Source: Clostridiaceae bacterium
GTDB lineage: Bacteria > Bacillota > Clostridia > Oscillospirales > Acutalibacteraceae
Direction of reading: 5' to 3'
Length of the DNA stretch: 64,000 nucleotides
NCBI GenBank assembly: GCA_016285645.1
Contig: JAEERC010000009.1
Span: forward strand, 1 to 64,000
Shown here piece after piece: positions 24,163-32,818 of this stretch. The notes beneath the pieces were generated by a model. The model was not told where the DNA came from, searched no databases, and was given only the letters and a program-made list of their open reading frames with translations. The translations under genes and the position numbers were made by a program. Each line of letters begins with the position of its first letter. Within the stretch, counting starts at the first letter, position 1.

Positions 24163-25098
24163 ATGGCGTTTCTCTTCACGCATTTCAGGGAGCTTCTGAC
24201 CCCCGACGGCGAGCAGGTGTATTTCGCCCTGAGCCGCGACGGGCTCAACTGGGAGCGGGTGAACTCAGGCAGACCCGTGCTCACAAGCGATGTGTGCGAA
24301 AGGGGAGTGCGCGACATAGTCATAGCCCGCCTTGAAAGCGGCGGTTTTGTGATAGTCGCCACCGACCTGTGCATTGCCCGCAGATGGGACGAAAAATACA
24401 ATGTGGACTGGAAGGACTGCAACCACAACGGCAGTAAGTGCCTTGTGATGTGGAAAACGCCCGACCTCATAAACTTCACCCCCGCGCGGCTCATAGACTT
24501 TTCGGCTGAAAACTACGGCTGCCTCTGGGCGCCCGAAATAACATATATCGAAGAGGAAGGCGTTTATCTGCTCCACTGGGGCTCGACGGTGAAGGATGAC
24601 GGATATAACCACATGTCGATTTACTGCTCGAAAACGAAGGATTTTGAAACCTTCTCAAAGCCGGAAATCCTGTTTACCAAGGAGTGCGAGATTCTTGATT
24701 CCCACCTCGTGAAGGCGGGCGGAATGTATCACCTGTTCTATAAAAACTGCGAGCCGGCTATGAATATGCACGAAACCGCGCCCACGGCTTACGGCCCCTA
24801 CACCCACGACAGCGCGTTTGACTCATATATGGAGTCGCTCGGCAATCCCGGCGCCTACGAGGGCGGCACTTCCCTCATTCTGCCCGACGGACGCTGGTGC
24901 GTGATGTTTGACTTTTTCGGCTGCGAAAAGGAAAAGATGGGCTATGTTCCATTTATTTCACCCGCGCCGGGTGATGCTCATTTTACAATGTGCAAGGAGG
25001 AGTTTTCCTTCCCCTACGGCTTCAAGCACGGCGGAATAATCGAAATAACGGACGAAGAATACGAAAGAGTAAAGAATCATTATAAAAACGAGGCGTGA
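24163..25098 (+). CDS. GH43-like five-bladed beta-propeller glycosidase, intracellular
   Basis: A 311-residue protein whose repeated strand pattern (QVYFALSRDGLNWE, KCLVMWKTPDLINF, GCLWAPEITYIEEEGVYLL, MSIYCSKTKDFETF) is that of GH43-type five-bladed propellers. The WAPEITY segment is a family signature. Glu158 in GVY-flanking sequence and the ECEILDSHLVKAGGMYHL segment could supply active-site acids, but I cannot assign all three confidently. GH43 enzymes act mostly on arabinose- or xylose-containing chains. No signal peptide is present, so it should act on an imported oligosaccharide. The site GAGGTGA precedes the ATG. Its stop is two bases before the metF start. Confidence 0.75.
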   Translation: MAFLFTHFRELLTPDGEQVYFALSRDGLNWERVNSGRPVLTSDVCERGVRDIVIARLESGGFVIVATDLCIARRWDEKYNVDWKDCNHNGSKCLVMWKTPDLINFTPARLIDFSAENYGCLWAPEITYIEEEGVYLLHWGSTVKDDGYNHMSIYCSKTKDFETFSKPEILFTKECEILDSHLVKAGGMYHLFYKNCEPAMNMHETAPTAYGPYTHDSAFDSYMESLGNPGAYEGGTSLILPDGRWCVMFDFFGCEKEKMGYVPFISPAPGDAHFTMCKEEFSFPYGFKHGGIIEITDEEYERVKNHYKNEA

Positions 25099-25100
25099 CT

Positions 25101-25970
25101 ATGACAATTACCGAACTGTTTTCAAAGAAAAGCCCCACACTCTCATTCGAGGTGTTCCCTCCCAAATCGGGAGCGAATTTTGACACCGTGACCGAGGCGA
25201 CTCACGAAATAGCGAAACTGAAGCCCGATTTTATGAGCGTCACCTACGGAGCGGGCGGCGGCACAAGCGAATACACCGCGGCAATAGCGAAGGATATTCT
25301 TGACAGATATTCCGTCACGCCCCTCGCCCACCTCACCTGCGTGTCGTCAACAAAGGAAAAGGCGATTTCGGAAATAAAGAAACTGCAGTCGCTCGGCATT
25401 GAGAACATTCTCGCTCTCAGGGGCGACATTCCCGCGGACGCTCCCTCAAGGGATGAGTGGGATTACCACTACGCCTGCGAGCTTATCGCCGACATAAAGG
25501 AGACCGCCCCCGGTATGTGCGTGGGCGGCGCCTGCTACCCCGAGGGTCACATTGAGCGCACAAGCTACACCGACGATATAAAGAATCTCAAAACAAAGGT
25601 TGACGCGGGCTGCGATTTCCTCACAACCCAGATGTTTTTCGACAACAATATTTTCTACAACTTCCTCTATAAAATCCGCTCGGCGGGCATCGAGGTTCCC
25701 GTTGTGGCGGGCATTATGCCCGTGGCGAATCTCAGGAATGTAAAGCGCTCCTGCGAACTTTCGGGCACGGAACTTCCCTACCGCTTCAAGCAGATTCTCG
25801 ACCGTTTCGGCTCCGACCCCGCGGCTCTCAGGCAGGCGGGCATCGCCTACGCCACCGAGCAGATAATCGACCTTATCGCAAACGGCGTAAATCACATACA
25901 CATCTACACAATGAACAAACCCGATGTGGCGGCGGCAATCAAAAACGGGCTGAGCGAAATCATAAAATAA
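25101..25970 (+). CDS. metF: 5,10-methylenetetrahydrofolate reductase
   Basis: A 289-residue TIM-barrel flavoprotein that reduces methylene-THF to methyl-THF. LSFEVFPPKSGANF, the SVTYGAGGG segment, LTCVSSTKEK, ILALRGDIP and CDFLTTQMFFDN are characteristic of MetF. A GTG two codons upstream overlaps the previous stop, but the GAGG site is seven bases from the ATG at 25101, which I prefer. It lies twelve bases before methionine synthase, which uses its product. Their placement between two glycosidase genes is odd. Confidence 0.95.
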   Translation: MTITELFSKKSPTLSFEVFPPKSGANFDTVTEATHEIAKLKPDFMSVTYGAGGGTSEYTAAIAKDILDRYSVTPLAHLTCVSSTKEKAISEIKKLQSLGIENILALRGDIPADAPSRDEWDYHYACELIADIKETAPGMCVGGACYPEGHIERTSYTDDIKNLKTKVDAGCDFLTTQMFFDNNIFYNFLYKIRSAGIEVPVVAGIMPVANLRNVKRSCELSGTELPYRFKQILDRFGSDPAALRQAGIAYATEQIIDLIANGVNHIHIYTMNKPDVAAAIKNGLSEIIK

Positions 25971-25982
25971 GAAGGGCTTGAT

Positions 25983-28367
25983 ATGACCTTTAAAGAAAAA
26001 CTTGAGTCGGGATTTGTGCTGTTTGACGGCGCTATGGGCACAATGCTGCAGAAGAGCGGCTTGAAGCCGGGCGAAATACCCGAAATGCTGTGCGTGACCG
26101 ACCCGGAAAGAATAATAAACATTCACAGGGCTTATCTCGACGCGGGCTGCGATGTGGTAAGCGCCAACACCTTCGGAGCGAGCCCTCTCAAATTCGACAA
26201 TTATGAGGAGATAATTGAGGCGGCTCTCGACTGCGCGAACGAGGCGGTGCTGCTCGCGAAAGCGGAAAACCCGGGAAGAGACGCGTATGTAGCCCTCGAT
26301 ATCGGCTCAACGGGTGAGATGCTCGCCCCCTCGGGAGACCTCGCCTTTGAGGATGCCGTGAGCGCCTTCACGAAAGTCATCAACGCGGGCAAGGAGAACG
26401 CCGATCTGGTTCTCATAGAAACGATGAACGACCTCTATGAGCTTAAAGCCGCCGTTCTCGCCGCAAAGGAAAACTGCGACCTGCCCGTTATAGCGAGCGT
26501 TGTTTTCAACGAGCGCAGAACCCTTATGACGGGCGCCGACCCCGCCGCCGTTGTGGCGATGCTCGAGGGTCTGGGCGTTGACGCTCTGGGCACAAACTGC
26601 TCCCTCGGCCCCAGACAGCTTGCCTCAATCGTTCCCGAACTCATAGAATACGCGAGCGTGCCGGTTCTTGTTCAGCCGAACGCAGGCCTGCCGAGAGTTG
26701 AAAACGGGGTTACGATATATGATGTGGACGCCGAGGAGTTTGCCCGCGAAACAGCGGAAATAGTGAAATCCGGCGCGAGAATAGCGGGCGGCTGCTGCGG
26801 CACAACGCCGGAGTACATAAAACTTCTCAGGGAAAAACTCGACTCTCTCACTCCCGCTCCCGTAACGAAAAAGAACAGAACCCTCGTTTCATCATATACC
26901 CACGCTGTTGATATTTCCGCCTGCCCCGTGCTCATAGGCGAAAGAATCAACCCCACGGGCAAGCCGAAATTCAGGCAGGCGCTCCGCAACGGCGATATTG
27001 ACTACATTGTTGAGGAGGCGTTCAGCCAGCGAGAAAAGGGCGCTCACATTCTCGATGTGAATGTCGGTCTGCCCGAAATTGATGAGCCCGAGGTTATGGT
27101 GAGCGCCGTAACGCGTATTCAGGCGGCACTCGACACCCCGCTTCAGATAGACTCCTCCGACAGGGAAGCCCTCGAAAAGGCGATGAGGATATATAACGGC
27201 AAGCCGCTTGTAAATTCCGTAAACGGCAAGGCGGAGTCAATGAACACCGTTCTGCCCCTGGTCAAAAAATACGGCGGCGTGCTCGTGGCTCTGACCCTCG
27301 ATGAAAGCGGCATTCCCGGCTCTGCCGAAGGGCGGCTCGCCATTGCCGAAAGAATCGTCAACGAGGCGGCAAAATACGGCATCGAGAAAAAGGATATTAT
27401 TGTTGACGCCCTTACAATGGCTGTAAGCAGCGACATAAACGGCGCCAATGTTACGCTCGAATCAATAAAACTCATAAAGGAAAAACTCGGCGTGGGCACC
27501 TGCCTCGGCGTTTCGAATGTCTCCTTCGGTCTGCCCGACAGACCGCGCCTCAACTCCGTGTTTTTCGCCATGGCGCTCGAAAACGGGCTTGATGCGGCTA
27601 TAATGAACCCCTACTCCGAGCCGATGATGTCGGCTTACTACACCTCTCTCGCTCTCAAGGGCAAGGATGAGGGTTTCAAAAAATACATTGATTTCGCCGA
27701 CAGCCGGCCTTCCGAAACTCAGGCGCAGACGGTGAAAGCGCCCGCTCATCCGCCGTTGCAGGACGCCATAATAAAAGGGCAGGGGGAGAAGGCGGCAAAG
27801 TTAACCGCCGGACTTCTCGAAACGCGTGACGCCCTCGAAATAATCGAGAACGAGATTGTTCCCGCCCTCGACTTCGTGGGCACGGGTTTTGAAAAAAACA
27901 AATTCTATTTGCCGCAGCTTCTTGTGAGCGCGGAGGCGGCTCAGCAGGCGTTCGAGGTCGTTAAGGCGAAAATGCCCGCCACCTCGTCAAAAAGCGGCAA
28001 CACCGTTGTTCTCGCCACGGTCAAGGGCGACATTCACGACATAGGCAAGAACATAGTCAAGGTTCTGCTTGAGAATTACGGCTACGATGTAATCGACCTC
28101 GGCAGGGATGTCAATGATGAGGCGATAGCGGACTGCGTTATTGAAAGCGGAGCGAAAATGGTGGGCCTGAGCGCGCTTATGACAACCACGGTGCCGTCAA
28201 TGGAGAGCGCCATAAAACTCCTGCGCGAGAGGTGCCCCGGTGTGTGCGTTACCGTGGGCGGAGCGGTGCTCACTCAGGAGTACGCCGATATGATAGGCGC
28301 CGATTTCTACTCGAAGGACGCCATGGCGACCGTCAGATTCGCAGAAAATTATTTTAAGGGGAAATAG
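25983..28367 (+). CDS. metH: Cobalamin-dependent methionine synthase, short form without activation domain
   Basis: A 794-residue enzyme with three of the four classical MetH modules. Residues 1-290 are the homocysteine domain (FDGAMGTMLQ; zinc-binding Cys271-Cys272 in GGCCGTT). Residues ~315-575 are the methyl-THF domain (GERINPTGK, LDVNVGLPEIDEPE). Residues ~590-794 are the cobalamin cap and binding domains, with GDIHDIGKN placing the cobalt-ligating His685. The protein stops where the AdoMet-binding reactivation domain would begin; such short forms are known in several Firmicutes and thermophiles and need a separate reactivation system, which is not seen here. It transfers methyl from methyl-THF to homocysteine. 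Confidence 0.95.
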   Translation: MTFKEKLESGFVLFDGAMGTMLQKSGLKPGEIPEMLCVTDPERIINIHRAYLDAGCDVVSANTFGASPLKFDNYEEIIEAALDCANEAVLLAKAENPGRDAYVALDIGSTGEMLAPSGDLAFEDAVSAFTKVINAGKENADLVLIETMNDLYELKAAVLAAKENCDLPVIASVVFNERRTLMTGADPAAVVAMLEGLGVDALGTNCSLGPRQLASIVPELIEYASVPVLVQPNAGLPRVENGVTIYDVDAEEFARETAEIVKSGARIAGGCCGTTPEYIKLLREKLDSLTPAPVTKKNRTLVSSYTHAVDISACPVLIGERINPTGKPKFRQALRNGDIDYIVEEAFSQREKGAHILDVNVGLPEIDEPEVMVSAVTRIQAALDTPLQIDSSDREALEKAMRIYNGKPLVNSVNGKAESMNTVLPLVKKYGGVLVALTLDESGIPGSAEGRLAIAERIVNEAAKYGIEKKDIIVDALTMAVSSDINGANVTLESIKLIKEKLGVGTCLGVSNVSFGLPDRPRLNSVFFAMALENGLDAAIMNPYSEPMMSAYYTSLALKGKDEGFKKYIDFADSRPSETQAQTVKAPAHPPLQDAIIKGQGEKAAKLTAGLLETRDALEIIENEIVPALDFVGTGFEKNKFYLPQLLVSAEAAQQAFEVVKAKMPATSSKSGNTVVLATVKGDIHDIGKNIVKVLLENYGYDVIDLGRDVNDEAIADCVIESGAKMVGLSALMTTTVPSMESAIKLLRERCPGVCVTVGGAVLTQEYADMIGADFYSKDAMATVRFAENYFKGK

Positions 28368-28370
28368 GGT

Positions 28371-29918
28371 ATGACAGATATTATCAGGGTTCCCGACAGA
28401 TTCAAAATACATTACGACAAAGCGGATATTATCCGCGATGACGGCGTTATCCGCTTTGAGGGCATTGACGGCAAACTCAAGGTTCTGCTCACCGCAACAA
28501 GGAGCAAACCCGCCTTTGTGGAACTTCGCTGGTACTGCAGAACGCAGGAGAGCGTCAAGGTGCTCGGCGACGAGTGGGAGCGCGCCTACGGCGATATGAT
28601 GTGGAAGGGCATACACGCCGAAAACTTTATGCCGTGGTATTTCTTTGTCAAGGGCGAAAACGAGGTTCTCGCCTGCGGCGTTGAGACAAAGCCCGCGAGT
28701 TTTGTAAGCTGGAGCTTTGACAAGGAGGGCATCAGCGCCTGGCTTGATGTACGCTGCGGCGGCAGCGGCGTTGAACTCGGCGGCAGGGAACTCGAGGCGG
28801 CTACAATAGTCAGCAAGGTCTATAAGAATATGTCCTCGTTTGAGGCGGCGTGCAGGTTCTGCAAGGTGATGTGCCCCGATCCCGTTCTGCCCGAAAATCC
28901 CGTTTACGGCGGCAACAACTGGTATTACGCCTACGGCGAGAGCTCCTACGCCGATATAATAAACGACGCTAAACTCCAAAGCGAGCTGGCGCCGGGGCTG
29001 AGCAACCGCCCCTATATGGTGATTGACGAAGGCTGGCAGATAAACAGCATGAGCGGCCCCTGGGAGCCGAACGAGAAATTTATAGATATGTCCGCCCTCG
29101 CCCTCGATATAAAGGAGATGCGCGTGCATCCCGGTATCTGGGTGAGATATCTCCACACGCACAACCCAAATGTTCCGGACATAATGAAAATAAAACGCCC
29201 CGACGGCAGCACGGACCCGTTCACGCTCGATCCTTCGCACCCGAAAGTTCTTCAGTATGTTGCGAGGGAGACGAGAAAACTCGTTTCCTGGGGCTATGAG
29301 CTTATAAAGCACGATTTCTCGACCTTCGACATTTTCGGCAACTGGGGCAAGGATGTAAACGGCAAAATAACGGAGGACGGCTGGTGCTTCTATGACAGGG
29401 CGAAGACCGGCGCCGAAATCGTTCGCAACTTCTACCGCACGATTTACGAAAACGCGGGCGAGGCGCTCATACTCGGCTGCAACTGCGTAAGCCACCTCAC
29501 CGCGGGCTACGCGCACTTAAACCGCGTGGGTGACGACACAAGCGGCAAAAGCTGGGCGAGAACAAGAAAGATGGGCATAAACTCCCTCGCCTTCCGCCTG
29601 CCGCAGAACAGGGCGTTCTATATGATTGACGCCGACTGTGTGGGCTTCATAAAGGGCAAAATCAAGTGGAAATACAACAAGCAGTGGCTTGACCTGCTCT
29701 CACGCAGCGGCACGCCCCTGTTTATCTCCTGCGCGAGGGGTACATTGAGCGACGACGAGCTTCGCTATGTGCGCGACGCCTACGCCCACGCCTCAAGGCA
29801 GAATGACACAATCGAGCCCCTCGACTGGGAGGATACCACCACGCCCGACACCTGGCTGCTAAACGGCAAGGAGGAACTTCACTTCGAGTGGTACGGCAAC
29901 GGCGCGATGATTGAATAA
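28371..29918 (+). CDS. Clan GH-D (GH36-like) glycosidase, alpha-galactosidase-like
   Basis: A 515-residue protein with an N-terminal beta-sandwich (about 1-175) and a catalytic barrel. YMVIDEGWQ opens the barrel, and ELIKHDFSTFD supplies the likely nucleophile Asp315. The NRVGDDTSG segment holds the likely acid/base, Asp388 or Asp389. This layout matches GH36-type alpha-galactosidases and relatives, although the length is shorter than most GH36 members. There is no signal peptide, so it is intracellular. It starts three bases after metH and ends the unit. The specificity is uncertain. Confidence 0.75.
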   Translation: MTDIIRVPDRFKIHYDKADIIRDDGVIRFEGIDGKLKVLLTATRSKPAFVELRWYCRTQESVKVLGDEWERAYGDMMWKGIHAENFMPWYFFVKGENEVLACGVETKPASFVSWSFDKEGISAWLDVRCGGSGVELGGRELEAATIVSKVYKNMSSFEAACRFCKVMCPDPVLPENPVYGGNNWYYAYGESSYADIINDAKLQSELAPGLSNRPYMVIDEGWQINSMSGPWEPNEKFIDMSALALDIKEMRVHPGIWVRYLHTHNPNVPDIMKIKRPDGSTDPFTLDPSHPKVLQYVARETRKLVSWGYELIKHDFSTFDIFGNWGKDVNGKITEDGWCFYDRAKTGAEIVRNFYRTIYENAGEALILGCNCVSHLTAGYAHLNRVGDDTSGKSWARTRKMGINSLAFRLPQNRAFYMIDADCVGFIKGKIKWKYNKQWLDLLSRSGTPLFISCARGTLSDDELRYVRDAYAHASRQNDTIEPLDWEDTTTPDTWLLNGKEELHFEWYGNGAMIE

Positions 29919-29934
29919 CCCCGTAAAATCAAAA

Positions 29935-29963
29935 GGAACCGTTTTCAGAACGGTTCCTTTTTT
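29935..29963 (+). terminator. Terminator between convergent genes
   Basis: GGAACCGTT (29935-29943) and AACGGTTCC (29949-29957) form a perfect nine-base-pair stem, followed by six T. An A-run on the left side may let it serve the convergent minus-strand nuclease gene as well. Confidence 0.85.
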
Positions 29964-29972
29964 ATGCCTTTT

Positions 29973-31571
29973 TCAATCCTCCCACTTTTCGCAGAGGTTG
30001 TTTATCTGGCTTGTGAGCTTGGCGAGGTCCTTGTTTGACCTGCCCTTGCTCTTTTCAATGAGTTTGTGCAATCTGTAGCCCGCGGCAACAAGGCGTTCAT
30101 ATACGGTTTTCGTGCGCTGAGCGGCGAGATTCTTCTTCGTTGCAACGCGTTTTATAATCGCTTTTTCAACGCAGAAGCCCGTAACAAGGTCATAGACATC
30201 GCCGCTGTATGGCACCGCGGATTTTATGCCCAGTTCGCTCTCAACCGCTCTCGAGAATTCCTCGGAGACGGCGTCCTCGCCGTGGTTTATGAAGGCGAAT
30301 GAGGGGCTCGCTGTCTTTATCCAGTTGAGAAGCATATTGCGGTCGGCGTGGGCGGAAAAGCCGTCCATACGCATTATCCTCGCCTTTACGAGTATTTCCT
30401 CGCCGAAAATCTTTACGATTTCAGCCCCGTCAATCAGTTTTCTGCCGAGCGTGCCCGCGCACTGGTAGCCCACAAACAGTACCGTGCTCTCCTCGCGCCA
30501 GAGATTGTGCTTGAGGTGGTGGCGTATTCTGCCCGCCTCGCACATTCCCGAAGCGGAAATGATTACCTTCGGCTCGGGGTCGGAATTTATTGCCGTTGAC
30601 TCCTCGCTCGTGACCGCCGTGCGCAGATTCTCGAATCTTATGGGATTTATCCCTTGCGAGAGCAGTTCGTTTGTCTCCTCGTCAAAATATTCCGACACCT
30701 CGGAGGAGTAGATATTCGTCGCCTCAATGGCGAGCGGCGAATCGATATAAACAGGGAAGTTGCCCGCGGTGCGGCAGAGCCCCGCGTCCTTGATTTTTCT
30801 GATTAAATAGAGCAGCTCCTGGGTTCTGCCCACGGCGAACGAGGGCACAACCACATTACCGCCCTTGCCGAGCGTCTCGTCAATAACAGAGGCGAGCTGT
30901 GCGGCGTAATCGGGCTCCTTCGTGTGAAGGCGGTCGCCGTAGGTCGATTCGCAAATCACATAGTCCGCCTGAGGAGGCGGGGAGGGGTTTTTTATGAGCG
31001 GACGGTTTACATTGCCTATATCGCCCGAGAACAGCACCGTTTTTGTAACGCCGTTTTCGGTTATGGTGAAAAGAATGTTTGACGAGCCGAGCAGATGCCC
31101 CGCGTCGCTGAAACTGATTGTTACGCCTTCGCAGATTTTTATTTCTTTTCCGTAACCGTCCGGAACAAACAGTTTAACCGTCTTTTCAACATCGTTTACG
31201 GTGTAGAGGGGAGTGTATTCCTCCTCACCGGAGCGCTTTGCCTTGCGGTTGCGCCACTGCGCCTCCATCTCCTGAATGTGGGCTGAATCGCGCAGCATTA
31301 TGCCCGCGAGCTTCGCGGTCGCCTCGGTCAGATATACGGGGCCGCAGAAGCCGTTTGACACCATGTTCGGCAGTTTGCCCGTGTGGTCGATGTGGGCGTG
31401 GGTTATGCACACGGCGTCTATTTCGCCGGGCGCCACGGGCAGTTCGCAGTTTTCAAAAATCTCCGCGCCCTGCTCCATTCCGCAGTCCACCATAATCCTC
31501 TTTCCGCACGCCTCTATGAGCGTGCAGGAGCCGGTAACCTCGTGGTTCGCGCCTATGAACATTATTTTCAC
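29973..31571 (-). CDS. Metallo-beta-lactamase/beta-CASP ribonuclease-like protein
   Basis: A 532-residue protein. The zinc motif THAHIDHTG gives His58, His60, Asp62 and His63; further ligands lie in DAGHLLGS and SGDIGN. The beta-CASP part follows (VPSFAVGRTQELL, IISASGMCEAGRI, FSAHADRNMLLNWI), as in CPSF73/YSH1-like and bacterial RNA exonucleases of this clan. It should cut or trim RNA in the cytoplasm. The start is GTG, preceded by AAGGGGGG. A basic C-terminal region (about 470-532) might bind RNA. It is a single gene with no clear partner. Confidence 0.9.
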   Translation of the reverse strand: MKIMFIGANHEVTGSCTLIEACGKRIMVDCGMEQGAEIFENCELPVAPGEIDAVCITHAHIDHTGKLPNMVSNGFCGPVYLTEATAKLAGIMLRDSAHIQEMEAQWRNRKAKRSGEEEYTPLYTVNDVEKTVKLFVPDGYGKEIKICEGVTISFSDAGHLLGSSNILFTITENGVTKTVLFSGDIGNVNRPLIKNPSPPPQADYVICESTYGDRLHTKEPDYAAQLASVIDETLGKGGNVVVPSFAVGRTQELLYLIRKIKDAGLCRTAGNFPVYIDSPLAIEATNIYSSEVSEYFDEETNELLSQGINPIRFENLRTAVTSEESTAINSDPEPKVIISASGMCEAGRIRHHLKHNLWREESTVLFVGYQCAGTLGRKLIDGAEIVKIFGEEILVKARIMRMDGFSAHADRNMLLNWIKTASPSFAFINHGEDAVSEEFSRAVESELGIKSAVPYSGDVYDLVTGFCVEKAIIKRVATKKNLAAQRTKTVYERLVAAGYRLHKLIEKSKGRSNKDLAKLTSQINNLCEKWED

Positions 31572-31824
31572 ATTTATCCCCCCTTGAAAAGTTTAACGGA
31601 GAATATGTTTTGCTTTCAATTTTATTTTAGCACAGTTATTTAATAAAATAAATAGTTTTCATCCAATTTATTACCCTGATTCCGCGTGGAGTAAGTCTGA
31701 GCCCGGCGGAAATTTTTTTGAAATTTTTTTCGGTTTTTTTAAAACCAAAGGTCACCTTCGTATGTCTTATAGGTGAAAGGGCTGAGAAAAGCCGAAAAAA
31801 TTCAGAAAAGAAAGGGTAAACAAA

Positions 31825-32514
31825 ATGAAAAAACTTACAGCATTATTTTTAGCCGCGGCAACGCTTTTTACACTTGCCGCTTCCGCGTACGCGGAGGAAA
31901 ATACCGCGGAGGATTATATGCCTTCGCAGTCAATCGAAACGGAGCTTGAGACCGCGCAGACCGATATCGATTTCCTGAGCGCGGCGCCCGACGCCCAACC
32001 GCAGGTTTCAGACGAGCCGGATTTTATTGACGGCGGCAACGAGGAAGACGGCTTTATAACCGACAACCTTCCCGTGGCAGTCCTTTATCTCTGCGCCTCG
32101 GGTCCGCACGCCCCCTACGCGTTCGGCCACGCCTGGATATGCATTAAAAACATCAGCGACAGAGAAATAACCGTAGGCACCGAAACGGTTGAACCGGGTA
32201 AAATGATAAGCGCGGGTCTTCACCACGACGGCGGAATGCACTTCAACGACGAGATGAAGGATTACGACGGCAAAATGGTTTCCGCAAAATCAACCTACCT
32301 TTTTGAGGACGACCTTTCCAAGGCGGAGAACGAGATTCTCAAAGACAGATGGAGCTGGTATGAACTCTTCGCTCACAACTGCACTAACTTTGCCACTGCC
32401 GTATGGAAGGCAACAACGGGCAAGGGCTACGCCGTGTTCTGCTTCCCGTTCATCGTTCAGCTTCAGATGGCTTTCGGAGGCACCGAAAAAATCGAAATCA
32501 TAAATGACAACTGA
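31825..32514 (+). CDS. Secreted papain-like (permuted NlpC/P60- or PPPDE-like) protein
   Basis: A 229-residue protein with a clear signal peptide (cleavage after about residue 22, ASAYA). An acidic linker follows. The C-terminal domain has FGHAWICIKN with His102 and AHNCTNFATAVW with His184, Asn185 and Cys186. A histidine early in the domain and a cysteine in an HNC-x-N-F context fit circularly permuted papain-like peptidases or acyltransferases. The protein could cleave cell-wall peptides or another extracellular amide. The ATG follows AAAGGG. It is a single gene; the upstream 250 bases are AT-rich, with no motif I can name. The family is tentative. Confidence 0.65.
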   Translation: MKKLTALFLAAATLFTLAASAYAEENTAEDYMPSQSIETELETAQTDIDFLSAAPDAQPQVSDEPDFIDGGNEEDGFITDNLPVAVLYLCASGPHAPYAFGHAWICIKNISDREITVGTETVEPGKMISAGLHHDGGMHFNDEMKDYDGKMVSAKSTYLFEDDLSKAENEILKDRWSWYELFAHNCTNFATAVWKATTGKGYAVFCFPFIVQLQMAFGGTEKIEIINDN

Positions 32515-32563
32515 GTTTTGAACGCGTGAGAGCGAAAATTATAAAAAAGGATACTGATGCCTA

Positions 32564-32716
32564 TTGACTCTGAATGAACTGATAAGGGAATCACTGAGAC
32601 TTTCGGCGGGAAGAATAACCCTTTCCGACAGAAAAAGAACCGAGATTCTTCTGAGAACACTTACGGCTTATCTTGAGAAACAAAGCAAAAAAACAAAGAA
32701 CATGCCGCCTGATTAA
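32564..32716 (+). CDS. Possible 50-residue small protein
   Basis: A TTG-started frame of 50 codons encoding a basic, helical peptide (NELIRESLRLSAGRITL ... LEKQSKKTKNMPPD), with AAAAGGA twelve bases upstream. It lies between a secreted protein gene and a terminator whose stem begins inside its stop codon, the usual position for the last gene of a unit. The spacing is poor and no family is recognised, so this is a weak call. Confidence 0.35.
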   Translation: MTLNELIRESLRLSAGRITLSDRKRTEILLRTLTAYLEKQSKKTKNMPPD

Positions 32717-32752
32717 AGCCGCATCAACTGTGATGCGGCTTTGTGCTTTTTT
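32715..32752 (+). terminator. Strong terminator
   Basis: AAAGCCGCATCA (32715-32726) and TGATGCGGCTTT (32731-32742) form a perfect twelve-base-pair stem with loop ACTG. Six T follow at 32747-32752. Confidence 0.85.
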
Positions 32753-32818
32753 ATGGACTTTTTGCCCGTTTTATGCTATAATTACGGCAACAAAATGTCA
32801 AAAAACAGAGGTAGAAAT

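Noticed and set aside
28197..29516. A 439-codon open frame antisense to the GH36-like gene
   Set aside because: It is an antisense shadow: the plus-strand frame has clear family motifs and a coupled start, while the antisense frame has none and no ribosome site. GC-rich codon use leaves long antisense frames open.
31572..31824. A structured leader RNA in the 250-base gap before the secreted protein
   Set aside because: The region is AT-rich with homopolymer runs; I could not form a convincing conserved structure, so nothing is annotated beyond expected divergent promoters.
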